Part shown: positions 47,568 through 57,392 of the stretch, piece after piece | Position numbering within the stretch: the first letter of the stretch is position 1 | Layout: every line of letters starts with the position of its first letter | Assembly (NCBI GenBank): GCA_002771745.1 | Contig: PCUL01000062.1 | Coordinates: 1 to 64,000, forward strand | Length of the DNA stretch: 64,000 nucleotides | Direction of reading: 5' to 3' | From: Bacteroidetes bacterium CG18_big_fil_WC_8_21_14_2_50_41_14 | GTDB lineage: Bacteria; Bacteroidota; Bacteroidia; Bacteroidales; F082 | Program-made: the position numbers and the translations under genes | Notes under the pieces: model-generated | Seen by the model: only the letters and a program-made list of their open reading frames with translations | What the model was told of the DNA's origin: nothing | Database searches by the model: none

Positions 47568-50471
47568 CTAAAAGGAAAGAATGAAGTCTGTTAAATTTTC
47601 TTCTCGACCGAGATTAAACTTTTTACGCAAACGATAGCGACTTATTTCTACTCCCCTGGTTGAAATATTCATAAGTACTGAAATTTCTTTGCTGGAAATA
47701 TTCATACGCAGGTAGGCACACAATTTAAGTTCGCGTGGAGTGAGGATTGGGAAAGCCAATTTTATGCGTGTAAGGAAAGCTTCATGAACATTTTCAAAAT
47801 GAGTTTCGAATACTTTCCATTGGTTTTCATTGTCAATTTCTTTGTTAATTTTACGAATCAGGAGCTGTATATGGTATTTCTGCTGGGTATCGAATGAACT
47901 GGATATTTTATTTAGTTCATTCTTGATATTGATCATTGTCTTGTTTTTATGCAACGTTTGCATGGTAGCATTGGCCAGCTCTTTGTCTTTTATCACCATT
48001 TCCTCACGAAGCTTTTCGTTTCGCATTTTAATAACTTTTTTCTCTGCCTCCAATGTTTCTCTTTGCAGAACTTCTTCCCTTTTCCGGAACAATTCTTCCT
48101 GCTGCAATTGGGTGTGAAGTTTCGTTTTTTCAACTCGCTTTTTAATCCACCAAGCTAACATGACCAGCAATCCAACTACAAATAGCAGGTAAATGATATA
48201 AGCTGTTATTGTTCGTTTCCATGGAGGTAGCACCCTGAATTCTACACTGACAGGCTTGGTAACTGTGCCATAAGTGTTTTTTGCTTTCACGCTGAAAATG
48301 TAATTTCCTTCCTCCAGGTTAGTAAATTCGCGTGATGGCCTGGATTGCCATTCCGACCACTTGATTTCGTAACCTTCCAGTCTGGTAGAAAACAAAATTT
48401 TATCTGAATTTTCAAAATCGTTGGCCGAAAAGCTGAAATCAGCTCCGTTATTGCTGTAGTTTAATACAACCGGCTTTTCTAACAGCGATGAATCTACATG
48501 AAGAATTGTGTCGGGATAAAATGTGTGAATAGTTCTTATATAGGCCTTAAACGGATATGCATAGGATTTATTCAAGCTTGGGTTGTAATGCACGAATCCA
48601 TTTTCTGTACCAAATATAACATTTCCCTCATGATAGGGATATACAAACTCAAATCCGTTGACAAAACTTCCTTCCAATCGTCGAAACGGAAGGTCTATTT
48701 TATTAAATGTCCCATCTTCCTGCCTCCTGAGCACCCCAGCTCTGCTGTTGTCAAAATACCACAAATCACCTTGGTCATCCTCTTTTAATGAACTGATTGA
48801 CAATCCATTCATATAAGATTCAAATTGGGACATGGATTCAAACGATTTCTTTACTTTGTCATATCTGAACGTATTAACCCCGCTGTTGAAGAGGATTCCT
48901 AAGTTTGTTTGAGCCATATTGACGGCATAATCGTTTAGTGGACTGTTTTGACTGTTGTAAAAGTCAAACTGAATGATACTGTCGTATTGCTCATTCAGCC
49001 AAAGATGAAAAACACCTTTCATACCATGTGCCATCCATATAGATCCATCGGTATCAATTGCAAGGCTTCTGGAGGATTCTGAAAAACCGGGAACTCGTTT
49101 TGAAAAAGTCCATTGCCCATTAATTTTTTCAAATAAAATAAGACCGGAATAAGTGCCTCCTATCACTTTGTTATTTTGAGAGGGTATTTCTAAATAAGTC
49201 CACCCTCCTGCAACATCACTAATTTTCGTGGCGCGGTCTTTTTCAATGATGAATGTACCACTATTATGCCCGCAGAAAAGAGCCCCTCCTATCTCATTTA
49301 ATGTCCAAACCTGTCCCTGCGTTTCGTTAATTATTTTAAAAGGTCGTGAATGGGATAATTCATGGTCAGGCACATTCCAACGTGTTATAAAAAGACCCTG
49401 GTTTGTACCAAGATATAGATTCCCTTCCCGAAAAATGGCTGTATATCCTGTACTGAGTCCGTAATTGTATGAAAGTCTTGTTAGTGAAGAGTTAATTTCT
49501 ACATAATCAATGCCATGATCGGTGCCTAGCCATAAATTATTAAATTGATCCTTATGTATACATAAAATGGTATTGTTTTGTAATCCATCTCTCCAATTTA
49601 ACTCTTGTAAGGGTTTACCGGTTCTATCGCTGATCAACAGTCCATTTTGAATGGTTCCAAAGGCCAGTTCGTTTTCACTTAATCGTATCGCACTATAAAT
49701 TTGCTGGGGTTTTAACAATGTATTGGTTTCACATGCCCATTCTTTGAGTGAATTACCATCATACAAATAGATTCCTTTGGATGCGGTGGCAATCATGAGT
49801 TTGTTTTCAAAAGGCAAAACAGACCACAATTCTAACCCTTTAAGTCTCTCCATTCCTACCAATGGAAAAAGTTCGCCCATGGAATAGCGCATCAACCCTT
49901 TTTCAAGATCGTTTACGTAGTATTCACCATTCACTAAAAAGGAGAAATGAAAGGAGGAGGGTGCTTTTATTATCTTGATTTCATTGTCTTTGTAAAACAT
50001 CAGTTGTGAAAACGACTGGAATATCACACCGTCAGAATGCATAAATATTTTCCATATTTCGCCAAAATCTCTACTTTCTTCCGGGACAAGAGATAACAAA
50101 CTTTTAAAAGTTACACCACCCATTTTGCCCAATTCGAAATAGCCAATCTCATTAAATCCTCCGGAAAAAAGCACATGATCTTTTCCTTTGCAGAGTGCTC
50201 TCACGATACTGCTATTTGGCAACGGATACAAAATCCAATTGATTCCATCGTATTCTAGTAGTCCGTTATTATTACCAAAATACATCATTCCATTATCCCC
50301 TTGTGCAATGGACCATGTTTGAAATCCACCTTGATAATCAGATCGTTCAAAATTTCTCACGAAAGGCGTGCCCACTATTTGAGCCTCTATTGGCAATATG
50401 AGCCAAAAAAATACAACCAGAAACATGATGTTTCGGCTCTTTAACTGGGTAAACATAAGCATCATGTGCAC
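47568..50471 (-). CDS. ligand-binding sensor (beta-propeller + Y_Y_Y) / TM / coiled coil / LuxR-type HTH regulator
   Basis: Propeller repeats (GDNGMMYFGNNNGLLEYDG), Y_Y_Y domain, TM, C-terminal HTH LTPRELKLCAYLRMNISSKEISVLMNISTRGVEISRYRLRKKFNL; no HisKA/HATPase/receiver seen. Confidence 0.9.
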   Translation of the reverse strand: MHMMLMFTQLKSRNIMFLVVFFWLILPIEAQIVGTPFVRNFERSDYQGGFQTWSIAQGDNGMMYFGNNNGLLEYDGINWILYPLPNSSIVRALCKGKDHVLFSGGFNEIGYFELGKMGGVTFKSLLSLVPEESRDFGEIWKIFMHSDGVIFQSFSQLMFYKDNEIKIIKAPSSFHFSFLVNGEYYVNDLEKGLMRYSMGELFPLVGMERLKGLELWSVLPFENKLMIATASKGIYLYDGNSLKEWACETNTLLKPQQIYSAIRLSENELAFGTIQNGLLISDRTGKPLQELNWRDGLQNNTILCIHKDQFNNLWLGTDHGIDYVEINSSLTRLSYNYGLSTGYTAIFREGNLYLGTNQGLFITRWNVPDHELSHSRPFKIINETQGQVWTLNEIGGALFCGHNSGTFIIEKDRATKISDVAGGWTYLEIPSQNNKVIGGTYSGLILFEKINGQWTFSKRVPGFSESSRSLAIDTDGSIWMAHGMKGVFHLWLNEQYDSIIQFDFYNSQNSPLNDYAVNMAQTNLGILFNSGVNTFRYDKVKKSFESMSQFESYMNGLSISSLKEDDQGDLWYFDNSRAGVLRRQEDGTFNKIDLPFRRLEGSFVNGFEFVYPYHEGNVIFGTENGFVHYNPSLNKSYAYPFKAYIRTIHTFYPDTILHVDSSLLEKPVVLNYSNNGADFSFSANDFENSDKILFSTRLEGYEIKWSEWQSRPSREFTNLEEGNYIFSVKAKNTYGTVTKPVSVEFRVLPPWKRTITAYIIYLLFVVGLLVMLAWWIKKRVEKTKLHTQLQQEELFRKREEVLQRETLEAEKKVIKMRNEKLREEMVIKDKELANATMQTLHKNKTMINIKNELNKISSSFDTQQKYHIQLLIRKINKEIDNENQWKVFETHFENVHEAFLTRIKLAFPILTPRELKLCAYLRMNISSKEISVLMNISTRGVEISRYRLRKKFNLGREENLTDFILSF

Positions 50472-50558
50472 AAAGCTAATCTTTTAGTCATAAACAGAAT
50501 GATATTAACAAAGGATTTTTAACATGATGATCATGACGACATAAAAGATGCGCGGTGA

Positions 50559-51803
50559 TTATGAATACCTCAATGCCTTAGAAGGTGAAATGTGTGTGAT
50601 GGTAAACGCCGGAATCATCAGAACAAAAAAGGTAACGATCAGCACACCTATATTTAACATTAAAAACGCAGCCACAGATAACTCGACCGGGACATAGTCG
50701 ATATAGTAGGATTCGGGCGAAAGTTTGATGAAATGAAAAATGTCTTGCAGAAAGATAAAGGCCAATCCTGACAAGTTGCCCCAAAACATTCCCCGAAGGA
50801 TTATCCTGCCTGTTTTAATTAAAAAAATCCGTTGTATGGTTCTATTGTTCGCACCAAGTGCTTTCAGCAGACCTACCATATTGGTCCGCTCGATGATGAT
50901 GATAAGCAGCGTAGATATCAGGGTGATGGAGGCTACCAATGCAAGCAAAGTGAGAATGACAATCACATTCATGTCCAATAAGTCGAGCCAATCGAAAATC
51001 TGAGGAAAGGCATCCAATACGGTTACAATATTCAGGTTGTACGGAATTTGTTTGTAAAGTTCCATGGCGGTTTCCCTGATGCGGTTCTGATCTGCCAGGT
51101 CTACCTCAATCATACCTACCTGCTCCGCTGTCCAGCCGTTTAGTTTTTGTATGTGCCTGATATCCCCTATCAGGTAGGCGTTGTCAAATTCCTCCAGGCT
51201 GGTATTGAAAAAACCCGATACAGTCAGTTTTCTTCCGCGGGCTTGGGTTTCATCATCCTGGACAAACCAAATCCGTAAATCGTCATGGATATTCAGATGT
51301 AATTTATTGGCCAGGGTTTGTGAGATAAGCACTTCGTTGGTACTCACCTCTCCATTCAGATTTGGAAAACGACCTTCTGTTAATGCTTCAATCAGAAAGG
51401 TGGAATCGTAATCAATACCGATTCCTTTAAATATGACCCCCTGGATTTGATCTTTCGTTTTTACTACACCTGCTTTTTTTGCTGTAAATTGTATATGACT
51501 GATTTCCGGATTTAGTTTCAGGTTGTGAACAAATTCGCTTTTAGTATCAACTGGCTGTCCTTCAAGCGATTCATTATTATCGAATGGCACAATTTGCAAA
51601 TGTGAGGTAAAGCCGGTAACTTTGTCGCTAATGCTGTGCTTAAAGCCCACTACGATGGCCACACTGATCAACATGAGCATAACGCCCAGGGCAATGCTTA
51701 CAACAGAAATACCCACGACCGGACGGGACAAGTTGTTTGCTCCCTTTCCTGAAATGCGGTTTGCAATGAAATATGAGAAAGAGGGTGTTGCCATAGTGGG
51801 CAC
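50559..51803 (-). CDS. ABC transporter permease, LolC/LolE-FtsX family
   Basis: FIANRISGKGANNLSRPVVGISVVSIALGVMLMLISVAIVVGFKHSI and C-terminal FtsX-like TM segments. Confidence 0.9.
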   Translation of the reverse strand: MPTMATPSFSYFIANRISGKGANNLSRPVVGISVVSIALGVMLMLISVAIVVGFKHSISDKVTGFTSHLQIVPFDNNESLEGQPVDTKSEFVHNLKLNPEISHIQFTAKKAGVVKTKDQIQGVIFKGIGIDYDSTFLIEALTEGRFPNLNGEVSTNEVLISQTLANKLHLNIHDDLRIWFVQDDETQARGRKLTVSGFFNTSLEEFDNAYLIGDIRHIQKLNGWTAEQVGMIEVDLADQNRIRETAMELYKQIPYNLNIVTVLDAFPQIFDWLDLLDMNVIVILTLLALVASITLISTLLIIIIERTNMVGLLKALGANNRTIQRIFLIKTGRIILRGMFWGNLSGLAFIFLQDIFHFIKLSPESYYIDYVPVELSVAAFLMLNIGVLIVTFFVLMIPAFTITHISPSKALRYS

Positions 51804-51826
51804 AAATTTAACAAAAGCAATTTTAT

Positions 51827-53026
51827 ATGAGGACTTTCGGTTGGTTGATTAGCGCTTTATTTATTTTCATGGTTTTTCCCTTTCAGGGATGCACACAAAA
51901 TTCACCGCAACTGGTTGAATACGATGAAGTTGTTACCGGAGCACAACAGTTGCACGCGTATCTTCCGTTGTTAAAAGGTAAACAAGTGGCGTTGGTGGCA
52001 AACCAGGCTTCCCTTGTTGGAGAAACACACCTCGCGGATACGTTGTTGAGTTCGGGGATCCTCCTGAAGAAGATATTTTGTCCGGAACACGGCTTCAGAG
52101 GTACTGCCGATGCCGGAGAGTTGGTTAACGACAGCATTGATCCTGTAACAGGTATTCCGCTGGTTTCGCTTTACGGAATCCATAAGAAGCCCACGCCCGA
52201 AGACCTGAGTGGAATTGATGTCGTGGTATTCGACCTACAGGATGTAGGCGTTCGGTACTATACCTATGTGAGTACTGCGGCATTCGTTCTCGAAGCTTGT
52301 GCTGAAAATGGAATCGCCATGGTACTTCTCGACCGTCCCAATCCAAATGGGTATCTGATTGACGGGCCTGTGCTGGAAGTCCCGTATCGTTCTTTTGTAG
52401 GAATGCACACAGTCCCCATTGCCTACGGAATGACCATTGGCGAATACATTCGAATGGTGTTGGGGGAAAAGTGGATTAATCCCTCCGAAACGGCTAATCT
52501 GGTGGTGATTCCTCTCAAACAATACAACCATCAACTGATAGTAAAATTAAAGTTGAAACCAAGCCCTAATCTACCTACCTGGCAATCGGTTTATTTGTAT
52601 CCTTCGCTGTGCCTTTTTGAGGGGACCGATGTGAGTGTGGCCAGGGGAACAGCATTTCCCTTCGAAGCCTATGGGGCTCCCTGGTTTTCTTTGGGGAGTT
52701 TTTCGTTTACACCGAAATCCATTCAGGGAATGAGCACCCATCCAAAATTTGAGGAACAGGTTTGTTATGGACAAAACCTGAAAGGATTTGCAGAAAATTA
52801 CCAACATAACCCGATAGAATTAAATCTCACCTGGCTGATAACAGCTTACCAGGTATCTCCTGACAAGGCAAACTTCTTTAATAACTATTTTGATAAATTG
52901 GCAGGATCAGATCAACTTCGGAATGATATCATTGCCGGAAAGAATGAAAATGAAATCAGGGAAAGCTGGAAAATGAATTTGGATAATTTTAAGGTAATTA
53001 GAGAAAAGTATTTGTTATATCCTTAG
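51827..53026 (+). CDS. DUF1343 protein (NamZ-type exo-beta-N-acetylmuramidase family)
   Basis: VALVANQASLVG, KKIFCPEHGFRGTADAGE, FDLQDVGVRYYTYVST, LDRPNPNG. Confidence 0.92.
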   Translation: MRTFGWLISALFIFMVFPFQGCTQNSPQLVEYDEVVTGAQQLHAYLPLLKGKQVALVANQASLVGETHLADTLLSSGILLKKIFCPEHGFRGTADAGELVNDSIDPVTGIPLVSLYGIHKKPTPEDLSGIDVVVFDLQDVGVRYYTYVSTAAFVLEACAENGIAMVLLDRPNPNGYLIDGPVLEVPYRSFVGMHTVPIAYGMTIGEYIRMVLGEKWINPSETANLVVIPLKQYNHQLIVKLKLKPSPNLPTWQSVYLYPSLCLFEGTDVSVARGTAFPFEAYGAPWFSLGSFSFTPKSIQGMSTHPKFEEQVCYGQNLKGFAENYQHNPIELNLTWLITAYQVSPDKANFFNNYFDKLAGSDQLRNDIIAGKNENEIRESWKMNLDNFKVIREKYLLYP

Positions 53027-53043
53027 ATACTGCAATTTATAAA

Positions 53044-53817
53044 TTAAAATTCAATAACCAATCCCACCAACACCTGGATAAACCTCACTTTTCTTTCATC
53101 GATGCGTACACCTGTCGGGGTACTAAATGGAAAGGACATTTGCCTGCTGATGTATTCCCCATCAAGTTTACAACCCAGACCTCTCTTGAACATATAGCTC
53201 ATTCCCAGACCAGGGATTACAATAAACCCATCATCCCGTGAGGAAGTAATTTCATAGGTAAGTGGGCCGATAAAATAGAACTGTGCACGATAAACCTGAT
53301 AAGGTGTATTCGATCTCATATAACCTGCAAGCAGCTTTCCTGTGAAAGTCAATCCCTCCAGAATGGAATATCTCCCATAAACGCCACCCACAATGGTGGC
53401 GGTCTGAAATGACTCGGATCTGATGGTCAGGTTTTCCAAAGAGGGTTCAGCCTCCATTTTTTTCTGAGTCAGTGTAGCTAAATCAATGGGATTATTATTG
53501 ATATTCGCCTCTATACCAACTCCAAAATTTGGGAGAAAAAACCAGGTTGCTTCACCACCATAACTGATGCCAGGACGGGCAAAACAATCTTCATCCAAAG
53601 TCGTTCCGGCAAATTGCCCCAAAGGCATTGAAATTCCAGATTGTAAACACACAAACAGGTCATTTTGTGCTTGAAGTCCCGAATGTAATATTCCAAAAAA
53701 AGCAATACTGATCAGGGTAACAATTCGAATGACGATCCTCATATTCATTGAGTTTTTTAAGCTGGTAAATCTAGGATTTATTACTGAATTACCCATGAAA
53801 CAAGTTTGACAATTCAC
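53044..53817 (-). CDS. outer-membrane beta-barrel-like hypothetical protein
   Basis: Signal peptide, alternating beta-strand pattern, terminal aromatic LVGLVIEF. Confidence 0.7.
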   Translation of the reverse strand: MNCQTCFMGNSVINPRFTSLKNSMNMRIVIRIVTLISIAFFGILHSGLQAQNDLFVCLQSGISMPLGQFAGTTLDEDCFARPGISYGGEATWFFLPNFGVGIEANINNNPIDLATLTQKKMEAEPSLENLTIRSESFQTATIVGGVYGRYSILEGLTFTGKLLAGYMRSNTPYQVYRAQFYFIGPLTYEITSSRDDGFIVIPGLGMSYMFKRGLGCKLDGEYISRQMSFPFSTPTGVRIDERKVRFIQVLVGLVIEF

Positions 53818-53974
53818 GCAAAATTATTAACATGAATAACGATAACCAATTCCTTTGAGGATTCAATATCAACTATCATAGTATTGTTAATGCAACTCTT
53901 GTACAAATATCTTGGTCATCAATGCTTGAATCAGATATATCTTTATTTTTACCAGGAATTAACATATCACACCA

Positions 53975-56900
53975 ATGAAGTATTTTACACGATTTTTCGC
54001 TTTGTTCTTTGTCCTCCTAATAGTAGAAGTTGCCACTTCTCAACCATGGACAAATTTGCTTCCACCAGAAAAGGCAGACAAAAAGGAGCTTAGTTTTTAT
54101 GATTATCAAAAGGCTTTTTATGAATATTGGGAGCCATTTCATGTGGATAAAGGCTATTATCTCAACCGCGATGGGGAGAAAACAAAAGTGCCCGGCTGGA
54201 AACAATTTAAACGCTGGGAACATTATTGGGAAACGCGAGTCGATAAACAAACCGGTGAATTTCCTACTACATCCACCAGAGAAATTTATCAAAAAGCCAA
54301 GGCTTCTTTATCCGCAAACCGCAGCCTTTCAGGTGATTGGTCAGCCTTGGGTCCCGACAACACGGGAGGTGGTTATGCGGGATTGGGCAGAATCAACTGC
54401 ATTGCATTTCATCCAGCCAACAACAACATGATCTACATAGGTGCTGCTTCAGGAGGTATTTGGAAAACGAGCAATGGTGGGACGAGCTGGAATCCCCTTG
54501 GTGATGATAACGCGGCCCTGGGTGTGAGCGATATCCTGGTCATTGTGAATGGCAGCAGTGAAACCGTTTACCTGGCCACCGGTGACAAGGATCATTCAGA
54601 TACCTATTCTGTAGGCGTGCTGAAATCAATAGACGGTGGTGCAACCTGGCAAACCACCGGTTTGGACTGGACTGCCAATCAGCAGCGGCTGATTTACAAA
54701 ATGCTGATGGATCCGGTAAATCAGAATATTTTATATGCAGCCACTTCCAATGGTTTCTACAAGACCATCAACGCCGGAAATACCTGGACGCAACTGATCA
54801 ATTCGAGTTATGTGGATGTAGAATTCGACCCGTCCAACAACAGCATTCTTTATTCAAGCGACACCGATGGAAAAGTTTACAAGAGCATTAATAGTGGACA
54901 GAACTGGACAATTGTACATAGTGTAACGGGAGGAAAACGAACCGAACTTGCTGTTACATCCGACAACCCCGCTATAGTATATGCTTTGGTTTCTAATGCG
55001 GGAAGCGGGCTAAAAGGAATTTATAAATCCACCGATTTTGGAAACTCTTTCACGTTGACTTTCAATTCATTTAACCTGATGGGATGGGATTGTGATGGCA
55101 GTGATTCAGGAGGACAAGCCTGGTACGACCTGTGCATTGCTGCCGACCCTAATGATGAAAACACGCTCTTTGCCGGTGGAGTTAACACCTGGAAATCAAT
55201 AGATGGTGGTTTTACCTGGAACATCAGCAACCATTGGTCGAGTTCTTGTAGTGGAAACGCGACCACCGTCCATGCGGATAAACACACCTTGGTTTATCGC
55301 CATAATACCTCCGTTTTATTTGAAGGAAATGATGGCGGTATTTATAAAACCGATGACAGTGGAAGTTCCTGGGACCATATTGGGAATACCCTCGAAATAA
55401 GCCAGATGTATCGCATTTCGTGTGCTCAAACCAACAATACGGATGTAATGACCGGGTTGCAGGATAACGGATCGAAAATGCTTGCCAACAATGGATGGAC
55501 AGATGTTTATGGGGGCGATGGCATGGAATGTATCATCGATTTTACCGATGACAATACACAATATGCTTCTTTGTACTTTGGCAGCGTATTCCGCACCATC
55601 AACAAGTGGAATTCGTCCTATTACATTACCGGTGGGGTATCGGGGAACGCTGCCTGGGTAACGCCTTATACCCTTGACCCAAACGACCATATGACCCTGT
55701 ACATTGGTTTTCAGGATGTTTGGAAATCTACCAACCAGGGTGCCAATTGGACCCAAATCAGTAGTTGGGGAGGAAACACGTTGCAATCGCTTGCCGTAGC
55801 CCCTTCAAATTCGAATTATATTTATGCTGCAACATACGGAACACTTTATGGTACTACCAATGGTGGCGGCAGCTGGAGCGACATCACGGGTTCGTTGCCG
55901 GTGGGAACAGCCAGCATCACTTACATTTGGGTAAAAAACGACGATCCATCCACACTCTGGGTTACCATGAGTGGTTTTAATGCACTGGGCGTTTTTCAGA
56001 GTACTGATGGCGGCAGTACCTGGTCAGATATTTCAACCGGCTTACCAGAAATCCCTATCAACAGTATCATTCAAAATAAACAGAATACCGTCGAATTGGA
56101 ATTGTATGCAGGAACAGATGTTGGCGTTTACCTAAAACTGGGGTCTGCAAACTGGGTTCCGTTTTTTGACGGATTGCCTAATGTGGTGGTGAATGAATTG
56201 GATATATTTTATGATGATTCCAATCCTCAAAACAGCCTGCTCAGGGCCGGAACATTTGGCCGGGGACTTTGGGAATCGGATTTGTATTCAGGCTCTCCGG
56301 CAGGTCCTGTGGCCGATTTTGAAGGGTCGCCCCTGACAGGAACGGAACCGCTGGAAGTCACATTTACCGATCTTTCCGTTGGAACAATCGACACCTGGGA
56401 TTGGGATTTTGGAGACGGCGAACAGTCATCAGATCAGAATCCGTTGCATACTTATACTTCTTATGGAGTTTATACCGTCTCCCTGACGGTAAGTGGTTCA
56501 AATGGTAATGACACAGAAACCAAAACAGACTACATTGAAGTAACGGCTCTGCCCCCTGTTGCTGACTTTGAAGCAAATCCGATAACCGGAAATGCTCCTT
56601 TGTTGGTATCGTTTACCAGTTTGTCTACCGGTATCATCGATAGTTGGGTTTGGGATTTGGGTAACGGAAGTGGAGCCTCAGGTGAAAATATCGCATACAC
56701 CTATGAAGCACCTGGTTATTATACCATTACACTCACTGTAACAGGTCCCGGTGGGTCAGACATGATGACCAAAACCGATTATATCGAAGTATTTCCGGTA
56801 AGTCCTCCTGTTGTGGACTTTTCGGCTACTCCTACTTTTGGAGAGGCACCACTTCAGGTTACCTTCACCAACCTGACCACCGGACAAGTGGATCAATACG

Positions 56901-57304
56901 ATTGGAGTTTTGGCGATGGTGGCGCTTCGCAGGATGAGCATCCGGTTCATGAATATGTGGCCGTGGGCAATTATACGGTAGCGCTCACCGCCACAGGACC
57001 TGGTGGAACGGTTACAGAAACCAAAGTGGACTATATTTTGATTCCTGTAGGTATAGACAATGAAATAACAGGAGCTTATATTGTATATCCCAATCCGGTA
57101 ACCAATACCCTTCAAATACAATTTCCTGACAAGCAGAAACGTCTTTTAATCCTCACCAATGTGACAGGAAATCAGTTGTTTGAAACGACTTCGGAAGATA
57201 TAGAAAGTCATTTGGACATGTCAAAATACAAATCAGGAATTTATTGGCTTACCATTCGCGAAAAGGGCGAAACAGTGGCACGGGTAAAGGTGATTAGAAA
57301 ATAG
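53975..57304 (+). CDS. T9SS sorting-domain protein with VPS10/BNR-like propeller repeats and three PKD domains
   Basis: Repeated GIYKSTDFG/SIDGGxTW motifs, PKD repeats (VADFEGSPLTGTEPLEVTFTDLS...), C-terminal VYPNPVTNTLQIQF...GIYWLTIREKGETVARVKVIRK. Confidence 0.9.
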   Translation: MKYFTRFFALFFVLLIVEVATSQPWTNLLPPEKADKKELSFYDYQKAFYEYWEPFHVDKGYYLNRDGEKTKVPGWKQFKRWEHYWETRVDKQTGEFPTTSTREIYQKAKASLSANRSLSGDWSALGPDNTGGGYAGLGRINCIAFHPANNNMIYIGAASGGIWKTSNGGTSWNPLGDDNAALGVSDILVIVNGSSETVYLATGDKDHSDTYSVGVLKSIDGGATWQTTGLDWTANQQRLIYKMLMDPVNQNILYAATSNGFYKTINAGNTWTQLINSSYVDVEFDPSNNSILYSSDTDGKVYKSINSGQNWTIVHSVTGGKRTELAVTSDNPAIVYALVSNAGSGLKGIYKSTDFGNSFTLTFNSFNLMGWDCDGSDSGGQAWYDLCIAADPNDENTLFAGGVNTWKSIDGGFTWNISNHWSSSCSGNATTVHADKHTLVYRHNTSVLFEGNDGGIYKTDDSGSSWDHIGNTLEISQMYRISCAQTNNTDVMTGLQDNGSKMLANNGWTDVYGGDGMECIIDFTDDNTQYASLYFGSVFRTINKWNSSYYITGGVSGNAAWVTPYTLDPNDHMTLYIGFQDVWKSTNQGANWTQISSWGGNTLQSLAVAPSNSNYIYAATYGTLYGTTNGGGSWSDITGSLPVGTASITYIWVKNDDPSTLWVTMSGFNALGVFQSTDGGSTWSDISTGLPEIPINSIIQNKQNTVELELYAGTDVGVYLKLGSANWVPFFDGLPNVVVNELDIFYDDSNPQNSLLRAGTFGRGLWESDLYSGSPAGPVADFEGSPLTGTEPLEVTFTDLSVGTIDTWDWDFGDGEQSSDQNPLHTYTSYGVYTVSLTVSGSNGNDTETKTDYIEVTALPPVADFEANPITGNAPLLVSFTSLSTGIIDSWVWDLGNGSGASGENIAYTYEAPGYYTITLTVTGPGGSDMMTKTDYIEVFPVSPPVVDFSATPTFGEAPLQVTFTNLTTGQVDQYDWSFGDGGASQDEHPVHEYVAVGNYTVALTATGPGGTVTETKVDYILIPVGIDNEITGAYIVYPNPVTNTLQIQFPDKQKRLLILTNVTGNQLFETTSEDIESHLDMSKYKSGIYWLTIREKGETVARVKVIRK

Positions 57305-57325
57305 CGAACTATTGGGTTTAAGTAA

Positions 57326-57353
57326 AAGACGCTGTCGTGAGACGGCGTTTTTT
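57326..57353 (+). terminator. intrinsic terminator after T9SS gene
   Basis: agacgctgtc-gtga-gacggcgttttttg: stem with one G-T wobble plus T tract. Confidence 0.7.
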
Positions 57354-57392
57354 GTTTTTATAATGAATTCTTTCCAATGACAAATCATCCAT

